The notes below the pieces were generated by a model. The model made no database searches. It was given only the letters and a program-made list of their open reading frames with translations, and was not told where the DNA came from. Positions 1-6,747 of a DNA stretch of 10,588 bases are shown in pieces. Origin of the DNA: Planctomycetaceae bacterium (GTDB lineage Bacteria > Planctomycetota > Planctomycetia > Pirellulales > Thermoguttaceae); NCBI GenBank assembly GCA_031266315.1, contig JAISBG010000417.1, positions 1 to 10,588 on the forward strand, read 5' to 3'. The position numbers and the translations under genes were made by a program. How positions within the stretch are numbered: position 1 is the stretch's first letter; the number at the start of each line of letters is the position of its first letter.

Positions 1-1
1 T

Positions 2-3000
2 TCCCAGCCTTATCTTCACTACAACTCCGGCAATAATAATCAATCCGGCAATAATAATGATCAATTACGGGATTCATTTACACCGACCCATGTTTCTATG
101 TCTCGGATTGAGCAAACGATTCGGGTGTTGCTCGGAGCCAAAATTGCGGAGATGAGTCCGAACCGGTTGTTGGTTTCGGTCGAACGGAATTATGTCCGGC
201 GGCATTGTACTTTAGATGTTGATCGGGACAACAACCGCTTTTTGATAGTTGGTGATCGGGCTTTTTGTGACCAGATTGTTCAATTGATCAACGCCCTTGA
301 CCAACCGGAACCGCAACACGGTTGGGAACGCCGTTTTGTACCGATTGCGAATGTTAAACCGGAATCAATCGCTAAAATTATGGAGTTGTGCCGTTCTCCG
401 AAGCGGTTGGAGCCGAAAATGAAAGGGAACATGTTTGAGCCGGTTTTGCCGTCTCCGAATGATCCCAATCCTCGACTGGAATTTCGCCGAAACGAGACAC
501 ACCGTTTGCCTCCGCCGCCAACCCCAATTCCAACTCAACTCCCGTCTCCAACTCAAACACTACAAAAACCGTCCGAATTATCGAAAACAACAAAACATCT
601 TGACCCGCGCCGTAATCCTGTAATTCAATTGGTTGGCTATCAGTTTGAAAACGGCGGCGGTGGCGGCGGAACCGGAATAGAAAGCGGCGGCAACAACGAT
701 GTCATGTCTTCAAACGGTCAGAATAATTCCGGCATGGAAGTGGTCAGTGATTTTCGTTATCAGATTCTGCCTGATCTGGACGTGTTGATTATTGATGCAA
801 CCGGTGCGGAAGTGGCACGGTTTACGGAGATGATTCGACAAATTGAAGAATTGAGCAAAATTGCGGAACCGCAGATTGAAGTTTATTATCTCAAGCACGT
901 CAACTGTATTTCCTTAAATTTCGTTATTGCGCAGGTTTATATGGATCTTTTCCGTACCAAACAGGGAGCGATTACGATTCTTCCGATGATCAATCCGAAT
1001 GCCATGCTTTTGGTTGGTTGGGGGCGGTCAATGGAAACGATGCGGGATTTGATTGAAACGCTGGACAAACCGGTTGCGGTGGAAAACAGTTTACTTCAGG
1101 TGTTCCGGCTCAAACACGCTTCGGCACAATATGCGTTGACGGTGTTGCGCGGAACGTATCCGGCGGTTTCGGCGCAAAATTCCGCGTTTGCCCAACGTGT
1201 TCAGATGTTTGCGGATTCCCGAACCAACGCGGTGATTGTTCAGGCGGGACAGAACGATATGAAAGATATTGAACGGATTATTGCCGAAATGGATGTTCCG
1301 GGAGCCGGTCCAAAGTTGCAGATTAAACCCTTCAAATTGAAACACACACTGGCTCCCGATCTTGCGCAAGTATTGAACAACGCGATTACGTCGGGAACAG
1401 CCGGAACAAGCGATAAAAAGTTGCCGGCACTTGAACTGCTTGTTCAGGACGAAAAAGGAAGACGGCTCATCGAATCGGGAATTATGGCGGATGTTCGGAT
1501 TTCGCTGGACGCCCGGAACAATACGATTATTGTGACCGCGCCGGATCATTGTATGGCGTTCATGGAAGAACTCATTGTGATGTTTGATTCGCCGTCGGCA
1601 ACAGCGGAAGTCAAAGTTTTCCAAATTTTGTACGGAGACGCCAATTCGATGGTCAACACGCTCCGGTCTTTGATTCCAACCCAACTCGAAGGTCAAGTCG
1701 GACCGCAACTTCCCGGTGCAGTGGACGAAGACGCGTTGGTTCCGATTCGTTTTGCGGTGGACACGCGGACGAATTGTATTCTTGCAGCCGGAGCGGTAAA
1801 TGATTTGAAAATTATTGAAGCACTGTTGTTGAGTCTTGACCGTGAAGACCAGCAGACGCGAAAACAATATGTTTATGAACTCAAAAGTATGACAGCGCAA
1901 TCAGTTGCCGTTGCGCTCAATGAATATATTGAGAGCAGGCGTCTCATTCAGCAACAGTCTCCCGGTGTCGTCAGTCCGTATCAACAAATCGAGAGTGAAA
2001 TGATTGTCATTCCCGAACACGTTAGCAATTCGCTTATTGTGAGCGCAACACCGAAATATTACGATGAAATTCTCAGTTTGATTAAGGAAATCGATAAATC
2101 ACCGCCGCAAGTGGTGATTCAGGTGTTGATTGGCGAAGTAACGTTGGGAAATACCGACGAATTTGGCGCGGAGTTTGGTATTCAGGATTCGCTGCTGTTC
2201 AACCGAAGCACTTTTAGTAATATCACGCAAGGAACGCGAACAATTACGCGAACAGAAAACGGTGTAACAACCACACTGGAGGAACCGGTAATTACGAATG
2301 GTTCGGTTGTTCCCGGCTGGCTGTTCAACGAAACCCCGACAACATCACTTTCCAACGGTGTTAATTCGGACGCGTTGAACACGATGGGCAATGTCGGTTC
2401 TCAACTGTTGACTAATTTTGCGACAGGAAGAGTTGGAACGGAAGCCGGATTCGGCGGATTGGTTTTTTCGGCGAACAGTGATGCGATTAGTATTATGCTT
2501 CGCGCACTTCGTGAGACAAACCGGATTGAAATTCTGAGTCGTCCGCAAATTACGGCAATGAATAATCAGCAGGCGTTTATTCATGTGGGGCAGATGGTGC
2601 CGCGTTACAACGGGTCGAGTATGAATAGTTATACTTCGTCAGCCAGTGTAAAAGATGAGCAGGTTGGTTTGAGGCTGGTCGTGAAACCGAATATTAGTCC
2701 GGAGGGGAATGTGGTGATGCTTGTGGCGGTGGAAAAGTCGAAATTGAACAGTACGGAGTCGGTAACGGTTGGAGTGGAAAACGGACAGGCGATTCGCTCC
2801 GCGCCGATTGATAAAATTTTAACGATGACAATAGTTAGTGCGGCGGACAATGAAACAGTTGTTCTTGGCGGTTTGATTTCAAAGGAGAATCAGGAAATTA
2901 ACCGTAGAGTTCCGTTACTTTCGGACATTCCGATTCTTGGAAAGTTGTTTCGGTACGACTACAACAAATGCCGCCGGACGGAATTGCTAGTAATTCTCAC

Positions 3001-3283
3001 GCCGCGAATTGTCCGCAACAAAAACGATATGGAACATATCAAACAGATTGAGGCGGCGCGAATGAGTTGGTGTTTGGGCAATGTGACGAAATTATACGGT
3101 GATATTGGAACGTACAATGTTATTGACAAAGAGCCGTACACGGGTGATGCGGTTGTAGAATTTCCAGAGGCGGTAAACATAGAAAACCTAACACCGCTCC
3201 AAAATGAACCAACCCCCAAACTCGCCCCAACCTTACCGACTCCAATCTTACCAACTCCGATCTTGCCCAAAAAAGATCAGTAA
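2..3283 (+). CDS. Large secretin (GspD/PilQ superfamily), 5' end outside the window
   Basis: This is an outer-membrane secretin, a ring-forming channel of type II secretion or type IV pilus-like systems. The frame stays open to the left edge (codons from position 2), so the ATG at 98 is internal and the true N-terminus is missing. The C-terminal secretin domain lies at about 2102-3015 and ends in the family signature: ETVVLGGL, then VPLLSDIPILGKLF, then ELLVILTPRIV. Before it are at least five N1-like (secretin_N) modules at about 875-1075, 1091-1305, 1313-1600, 1607-1850 and 1868-2095. Each follows the pattern of a hydrophobic LKH-type strand, an amphipathic helix, a 'xRTNxIIV' strand and a helix ending in 'LDxP'. 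Two more degenerate half-modules are at about 185-304 and 752-865. Low-complexity linkers (Asn/Gly-rich at the left edge, Pro-rich near 500-600, Gly-rich near 650-690) and a Pro-rich tail (3200-3270) are also present. Canonical GspD has only N0-N3, so the periplasmic stalk here is expanded. Secretin identity is secure; the exact system is not. Confidence 0.93.
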   Translation, partial: SQPYLHYNSGNNNQSGNNNDQLRDSFTPTHVSMSRIEQTIRVLLGAKIAEMSPNRLLVSVERNYVRRHCTLDVDRDNNRFLIVGDRAFCDQIVQLINALDQPEPQHGWERRFVPIANVKPESIAKIMELCRSPKRLEPKMKGNMFEPVLPSPNDPNPRLEFRRNETHRLPPPPTPIPTQLPSPTQTLQKPSELSKTTKHLDPRRNPVIQLVGYQFENGGGGGGTGIESGGNNDVMSSNGQNNSGMEVVSDFRYQILPDLDVLIIDATGAEVARFTEMIRQIEELSKIAEPQIEVYYLKHVNCISLNFVIAQVYMDLFRTKQGAITILPMINPNAMLLVGWGRSMETMRDLIETLDKPVAVENSLLQVFRLKHASAQYALTVLRGTYPAVSAQNSAFAQRVQMFADSRTNAVIVQAGQNDMKDIERIIAEMDVPGAGPKLQIKPFKLKHTLAPDLAQVLNNAITSGTAGTSDKKLPALELLVQDEKGRRLIESGIMADVRISLDARNNTIIVTAPDHCMAFMEELIVMFDSPSATAEVKVFQILYGDANSMVNTLRSLIPTQLEGQVGPQLPGAVDEDALVPIRFAVDTRTNCILAAGAVNDLKIIEALLLSLDREDQQTRKQYVYELKSMTAQSVAVALNEYIESRRLIQQQSPGVVSPYQQIESEMIVIPEHVSNSLIVSATPKYYDEILSLIKEIDKSPPQVVIQVLIGEVTLGNTDEFGAEFGIQDSLLFNRSTFSNITQGTRTITRTENGVTTTLEEPVITNGSVVPGWLFNETPTTSLSNGVNSDALNTMGNVGSQLLTNFATGRVGTEAGFGGLVFSANSDAISIMLRALRETNRIEILSRPQITAMNNQQAFIHVGQMVPRYNGSSMNSYTSSASVKDEQVGLRLVVKPNISPEGNVVMLVAVEKSKLNSTESVTVGVENGQAIRSAPIDKILTMTIVSAADNETVVLGGLISKENQEINRRVPLLSDIPILGKLFRYDYNKCRRTELLVILTPRIVRNKNDMEHIKQIEAARMSWCLGNVTKLYGDIGTYNVIDKEPYTGDAVVEFPEAVNIENLTPLQNEPTPKLAPTLPTPILPTPILPKKDQ

Positions 3284-3323
3284 CCGCAACCACAACTGTT
3301 CAACAAAGACGGCAATCTTTATG

Positions 3324-3403
3324 AGGTGTCTCCCACCGGAATAGTAATTTTCGTTAAAGGTAAGCAATTCATCAGGTGGGCAATCCGCCCGCTGGGCGGT
3401 TGC
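3324..3403 (+). repeat. Dispersed repeat copy A with hairpin
   Basis: The copy begins AGGTGTCTCCCACCGGAAT and, after a variable stretch, has ATCAGGTGGGC leading into a hairpin. The hairpin stem is GCAA(t)CCGCCC (3380-3390), the loop GCT (3391-3393), and the return arm GGGCGGTTGC (3394-3403), with one bulged T. The head and the AGGTGGGC plus GCT-loop frame match copy C at the right window edge. The stem bases differ but still pair. It lies 40 bp after the secretin stop. Confidence 0.7.
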
Positions 3404-3460
3404 GCCGGTTGACTCGTTATTGACTCCAAAACGGAATTTGCCATCGTTAATCTAATTCAC

Positions 3461-3547
3461 AGTCGGCGAGTACGCAGACGCGACCTTTCAGCGAAAGGTC
3501 GCCCACCTACAAAAGGTTCAAAAATTTCAGTGAGAAACACCGAATCC
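3461..3547 (-). repeat. Dispersed repeat copy B, inverted relative to A
   Basis: Read on the minus strand, this copy starts GGATTCGGTGTTTCTCACTG (3547-3528). It then has a variable spacer and AGGTGGGC, and next the perfect hairpin GCGACCTTTC-GCT-GAAAGGTCGC (3502-3480). The run from AGGTGGGC through the hairpin to GCGTC is identical to copy C. Copies A and B face each other, so 3324-3547 forms a roughly 224-bp unit with inverted, related ends (GGTGTYTCYCACYGRAAT), like a small non-autonomous mobile element. No transposase is visible. Confidence 0.75.
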
Positions 3548-3682
3548 GGGAGAATTAGGACTTTTTAAGTACGGTGCGGAACAGGAGTTGTTAATTCGAA
3601 ATAATCAGGTATTTTTAACATTTTTCTCCATGCGAAAAAAATAATTGACCTAACTCATTACACACCCAACGGATCGGTCTTT

Positions 3683-3712
3683 AACCGGTAAAAACCTTCG
3701 GTACCGGTTTTT
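3683..3712 (+). terminator. Terminator-like hairpin downstream of the secretin
   Basis: AACCGGTA (3683-3690) pairs perfectly with TACCGGTT (3702-3709) across an 11-nt loop and is followed by TTT and G. The T-run lies on the plus-strand side, so it could end secretin transcripts. It lies about 400 bp past the stop, beyond the repeat pair, which makes the assignment uncertain. Confidence 0.4.
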
Positions 3713-3737
3713 GTCTAACCTTTTGTGAGGCAAGAGA

Positions 3738-4152
3738 TTACAAAATAATGTCGGGGAAAACCGCTCTTTCGGAAATTCCATAACTATTGATATTGACAAG
3801 AGTTGCAATTAGAAAACGGTCATACAAAATATCAATTTGAATGTCCGGTTTTCCTGTCAAATCAGGTAAAATCCCTATATCTAGTGTTTGTAATGGCAAA
3901 AAACCCCAAAATAGCCGGTTCGGTTGCAAAGGTTCAGTTCTTCGTTAAACTTTAACACACTTGCATTCCAAAGTTCGGCTGTGACGAGCCGAATGAATTC
4001 CAGTTTAAGGGTCGTTTCATTAGATTTCTTACAGACCTTGCTGTCAAAAGTGACGGCAAATAAAGAAATCATTGGAAAACCATTCCTCATAATAAAAACA
4101 ACGGAGGCATTTTCAAAAAGACTATCGGTTTTTCAATAAAAAAGCATTTCAT
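3738..4152 (-). pseudogene. Probable small gene broken by two one-base frameshifts, unknown function
   Basis: Three consecutive open segments in different minus-strand frames tile this region. It starts at an ATG (4152) with GAGGGA four bases upstream and reads MKCFFIEK. The frame is lost in an A-run at about 4121-4125; one extra A there would continue it as TDSLFENASVVFIMRNGF. That segment runs to about 3935 (ending near ASVLKFNEE) and must shift by one base again to enter the last segment, PLQPNRLFWGFLPLQ through to AVFPDIIL and a TAA at 3738. Joined, they give about 137 residues with balanced composition. I do not recognise the family. The plus-strand frame at 3924-4139 looks like its shadow. 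It could be a decayed gene, two sequencing errors in a real gene, or chance. Confidence 0.4.
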
Positions 4153-4379
4153 TCTGTCCCTCAGAAACTTTCTTATCAAATCTTTATAGCGATAATGGTT
4201 GTTGTTGGTTTCTGAATGTCGGATTGATTACCGCCGCAGAGATTTGTCTAAGGATGGACTCCGGTTAAAGGTTATTCTTTTTTTACACGGTCAACCGACT
4301 CTTTTTCATGTTTGCCGAAGGATTTTTATGGGTTGGATTGTTGCCCAAGAGACGTTCCTGTCACTTAGGAGGATTGAGA

Positions 4380-5165
4380 ATGCCAAGGAAGCCTCAGATC
4401 GGAATCAACTCGGATTACCGCGCTGCTCAAAAAGGAGTACCGGCTTTAAGTGTTGTGTTTTCCGGCTATTACGATTCCCTTCTTCAGGCGGGCGCTTTGC
4501 CTGTTGTAATTCCCCCCTTTCCCGAAAACAAAGACCTTGACGCAAACTTAGAGCAAGTTATTTCAATGCTTGATGGTATGGTCATGGTTGGAGGGGCTGA
4601 CCTCGACCCACGGCGTGATGGATTTATGCTCCATTCGTCGGTGAAATTACTTGATGAACGCCGTGAGACGTTCGACCGTTTTCTGATTGAAAAGGTTGCC
4701 GAACACCGAGTACCGCTTCTCGCCATCGGGACGGGGATGCAACTCCTCAACGTCTCTCAAGGAGGAACATTGTTCCTTCATATTCCGGAAGACTTGCCAA
4801 GAGCTCTTCCACATCGTGATGCGATGGATCCAAACCATCGTCACGCGTTGGTTATTGAAAAGGACTCGCTCATGGAGCGGGTTTACGGCGACAACGATAT
4901 TCGTGTCAACAGTCTGCATCACATGGCGGTTGACGATGTTGCGCCGGGTTTTCTCGTTACGGGTCGATGCCCGGACGGTGTTGTTGAAGTGATTGAATCG
5001 TTACATCGTAATTGGTTTGCTATCGGGACGCAATTCCATCCGGAAAGTCCTTCGGCAACTGCCTTAGATGGACGTATTTTCAAAGAATTTGTGCAGGAAA
5101 TTATTGCACGGAACCGAAGTATAGGTGTTTCTTTCCTGGAAGTGGAAGAGCCGGCGTTTGTTTGA
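4380..5165 (+). CDS. Class I GATase-like protein (peptidase C26/PuuD family) lacking the catalytic Cys
   Basis: The start at 4380 is chosen over the upstream ATG at 4308 because AGGAGG (4367-4372) sits 7 bases before it and the family's conserved N-terminus (PQIGINSDY) begins there. This gives 261 residues, normal for gamma-glutamyl-GABA hydrolase relatives. Family marks are the oxyanion-side loop MVGGADLDP (about residues 69-77), the nucleophile-elbow region AIGTGMQLLNVSQGG (about 115-129) and the FHPES motif with His220 and Glu222. In active members the elbow reads G-[IV]-C-R-G-x-Q; here Gly117 and Thr118 replace Cys-Arg. The thiol needed for gamma-glutamyl hydrolysis is therefore absent, while the His/Glu pair and the rest of the fold are well kept. 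It may be a binding or regulatory pseudoenzyme, or a hydrolase of another mechanism. It appears monocistronic, and the next genes converge on it. Confidence 0.88.
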   Translation: MPRKPQIGINSDYRAAQKGVPALSVVFSGYYDSLLQAGALPVVIPPFPENKDLDANLEQVISMLDGMVMVGGADLDPRRDGFMLHSSVKLLDERRETFDRFLIEKVAEHRVPLLAIGTGMQLLNVSQGGTLFLHIPEDLPRALPHRDAMDPNHRHALVIEKDSLMERVYGDNDIRVNSLHHMAVDDVAPGFLVTGRCPDGVVEVIESLHRNWFAIGTQFHPESPSATALDGRIFKEFVQEIIARNRSIGVSFLEVEEPAFV

Positions 5166-5207
5166 ACTTTCGACGGTAAAAAACGGCGCAGCCTTCTTCG
5201 CAGCCCG

Positions 5208-5236
5208 AACGGTCACCGGTCAACCCGGTGACCGTT
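5208..5236 (+). terminator. Strong hairpin between convergent genes
   Basis: AACGGTCACCGG (5208-5219) and CCGGTGACCGTT (5225-5236) form a perfect 12-bp stem with a 5-nt loop, followed by TCGTTGTTG, a weak T-rich tail on the plus strand. It starts 43 bp past the GATase-like stop and lies between convergent genes. It most likely ends the plus-strand transcript and could also serve minus-strand transcripts. Confidence 0.6.
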
Positions 5237-5319
5237 TCGTTGTTGGGCAACGATCAATGTAAAGCAAAATTCAAAATAACACCGGAACCAATAAACCAAC
5301 AATAAAATAAACAGTTGTA

Positions 5320-6318
5320 TCAATATTCATTTTCTTCATTTTGTAAACGATAAAATGGATGCCTATTGACGGGGATTATTCCTTTTTCTCCAACCATTGT
5401 TGTCAGACGCCTGATTAAAACCAACCGGTTTGCCAGTGATTGATCGTAAAGTTTATTTTCAGATTTTAAACTGCTAAGATGAACCCGCCCCGCCTCGTGT
5501 ATAACAAAACCGTCTCCCATATAAAAACCGACATGTGAAATATGTAGTTGTTTTTCAGTTGTTGCTGGAGTTCCGAAGAAAAGCAAGTCGCCTTTTTGCA
5601 GATTGGAAAAATCTTTTTTTATGTCAATCCGCTCACCAACTTCCGCCTGACGTGAAGCATTACGCGGAATAATCACCCCATTAAGAAAAAAACATAACTT
5701 CGTCATACCACTGCAATCAAGCATTTTCGATGAAGTTCCTCCCCAAAGATAAGGAACTCCCATTAAATCAGTTGCCTTTTTAATGAGGTTTTCTTCGTTT
5801 AATTGTACATTTTGTTTCCAATCTTCAAAATCTCGGCAACCCGTTTCAAAAACATAACCGCTCCGCCCGTCAGGGAAACTAACGGCAATAAAATTTCCGG
5901 TGTTTTCTTTATTTTGAAACACACAGCCCGACACTAAATCGGAAACTCTTGAAGCATTGGAATCCGGTTGCGAAAACACAAAACCATTGTCCTGAAGATA
6001 AATGATTTTCGGTGATTTAATCCACGAATTGAAAGCAACCCGCGATAAAAGCGTCAAACTGTTTCCAGTCACCCAACAGTCATAACCATCAGGTGTAAGA
6101 ACTTGATACCAGCCTTTTTTTTCTCCAATCACCCGAAGCGGAGAACCAAGAATACATTGTGTTGCCATTTCAGCAGAATAGGCAGGCTGACACCGCATGT
6201 TAGCAACAGAAACCGTTACAAGAGCATAAGGTTTTATCGTTTCCTCTCCCGTAAGTAACGGTAAAAATATCTGGAATAATATCAGTACAAAAATAAGTAC
6301 ATACAGTTTTGTTTTCAT
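5320..6318 (-). CDS. Secreted SH3b-NlpC/P60 endopeptidase (YkfC-like)
   Basis: This is probably a gamma-D-glutamyl-diamino-acid endopeptidase that cuts peptidoglycan stem peptides to release L-Ala-D-Glu. The start at 6318 is chosen because it gives a clean signal peptide (MKTKLYVLIFVLILFQIFLP). A longer frame from 6393 would put a polar, unrelated leader in front. The protein is 332 residues. After the signal come two bacterial SH3-like domains (about residues 32-95 and 108-165, with motifs ANMRCQP, GWYQV and GRSGYV). The NlpC/P60 domain covers about 178-310, with catalytic Cys202 in LDCSGM, His262 in HISHVGF and His274 in VIHEAGR as the likely triad. This architecture matches the structurally known YkfC-type enzymes. 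It is the third gene of the minus-strand cassette; the 429-bp gap before it appears to be inserted sequence. No convincing ribosome binding site is seen. Confidence 0.88.
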   Translation of the reverse strand: MKTKLYVLIFVLILFQIFLPLLTGEETIKPYALVTVSVANMRCQPAYSAEMATQCILGSPLRVIGEKKGWYQVLTPDGYDCWVTGNSLTLLSRVAFNSWIKSPKIIYLQDNGFVFSQPDSNASRVSDLVSGCVFQNKENTGNFIAVSFPDGRSGYVFETGCRDFEDWKQNVQLNEENLIKKATDLMGVPYLWGGTSSKMLDCSGMTKLCFFLNGVIIPRNASRQAEVGERIDIKKDFSNLQKGDLLFFGTPATTEKQLHISHVGFYMGDGFVIHEAGRVHLSSLKSENKLYDQSLANRLVLIRRLTTMVGEKGIIPVNRHPFYRLQNEENEY

Positions 6319-6321
6319 GGG

Positions 6322-6333
6322 ACACCGTTTAAT
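6322..6333. repeat. 12-bp direct repeat, copy next to the NlpC/P60 start
   Basis: ACACCGTTTAAT occurs here and again, exactly and in the same orientation, at 6719-6730. On the minus strand it reads ATTAAACGGTGT and ends 3 bases before the NlpC/P60 ATG. It may be a target-site duplication of the intervening block. Confidence 0.6.
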
Positions 6334-6404
6334 GTAACTGTCTATTTGGTTTATGAGTTTCATAACGTTTTGTATTTCGTCCTGAAATGACATTGCGTAA
6401 CAAC

Positions 6405-6421
6405 CCGCCGCAACGCGGCGG
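6405..6421. repeat. Short GC-rich hairpin
   Basis: CCGCCGC (6405-6411) and GCGGCGG (6415-6421) form a perfect 7-bp stem around AAC in otherwise AT-rich DNA. There is no T-run on either side, so it is not a typical terminator. It lies in the left part of the block between the 12-bp direct repeats, outside the large palindrome. Confidence 0.5.
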
Positions 6422-6431
6422 ATTATACTGT

Positions 6432-6715
6432 GTTAAGATTCTATTCGGTATTTTTCAAAAGATTGAAATTAAGTTTTCGCAACCTCATTTTCAACCTAAT
6501 TTTTCTGACTAAACAACCTCAGTAGCCTATTGATTCCCCTCGAACTAACCTCATTACCTCATTTTACCTCATTGATAATTTTTAATGAGGTAATGAGGTT
6601 CGGATATTTTTGTCATTTTTGCTACTGAGGTTGTTTTGTTAGAAAAATTAGGTTGAAAATGAGGTCGCGAATACTTGATTTCGATCCTTTGAAAAATGCC
6701 AAATAGAACACTAAC
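6432..6715. repeat. 284-bp gapless palindromic element between epimerase and NlpC/P60 genes
   Basis: The two halves are reverse complements about a centre at 6573.5, with no indels. The outer arms 6441-6474 and 6673-6706 match at 29 of 34 positions. The arms 6477-6506 and 6641-6670 match at 29 of 30. The segment 6517-6526 pairs perfectly with 6621-6630, and the inner arms 6547-6563 and 6584-6600 match at 17 of 17. Only about 20 nt per side (6527-6546, 6601-6620) and the 20-nt loop do not pair. The mismatches in the two longest arms are all transitions. The motif [A]ACCTCA recurs five times in the left half and loop and is mirrored on the right. No protein is encoded. This looks like a MITE-type palindrome or a long structured RNA. 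Confidence 0.85.
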
Positions 6716-6718
6716 GGA

Positions 6719-6730
6719 ACACCGTTTAAT
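6719..6730. repeat. 12-bp direct repeat, copy next to the epimerase stop
   Basis: This second exact copy of ACACCGTTTAAT lies 17 bases past the epimerase stop codon, in the direction of transcription. With its partner at 6322-6333 it brackets 385 bp that include the large palindrome. Confidence 0.6.
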
Positions 6731-6747
6731 CAGGTTTTTTGTTCAAT

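Larger units (their letters stand above)
3284..4379. other. 1.1 kb stretch without an intact gene
   Basis: Between the secretin stop and the GATase-like start no intact reading frame is convincing on either strand. The stretch holds an inverted pair of repeat copies (3324-3547), a terminator-like hairpin (3683-3712), a probable frameshifted minus-strand pseudogene (3738-4152) and an upstream region of the next gene. In that upstream region an 8-bp inverted repeat (TCAGAAAC at 4161-4168, GTTTCTGA at 4208-4215) flanks a GATAAT sequence at about 4191-4196. This could be a promoter or operator for the downstream gene, but no good -35 box is visible. Confidence 0.6.

Noticed and set aside
1091..1900. 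A 269-residue minus-strand open frame
   Set aside because: It lies wholly within the secretin gene, and its Arg/His/Asn-rich translation is typical of an antisense shadow; the plus-strand frame has clear family motifs.
3324..3547. CRISPR array
   Set aside because: There are only two copies, they are inverted, and they have no regular spacers.
3924..4139. A 71-residue plus-strand open frame
   Set aside because: It is opposite the joined minus-strand pseudogene and has no ribosome binding site; the minus-strand reading is longer and more coherent once frameshifts are allowed.
4308..4379. Longer N-terminus of the GATase-like protein from the ATG at 4308
   Set aside because: The extra 24 residues do not match the family, and AGGAGG is ideally placed for the ATG at 4380.
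4199..4540. Plus-strand open frame overlapping the GATase-like start
   Set aside because: It has no family features or ribosome binding site and overlaps the well-supported gene in another frame.
6319..6393. Longer N-terminus of the NlpC/P60 protein from the ATG at 6393
   Set aside because: It would bury the signal peptide behind a polar leader, and it falls in the block that seems to be inserted.
6405..6421. Rho-independent terminator
   Set aside because: The stem is good but neither strand has a following T-run.
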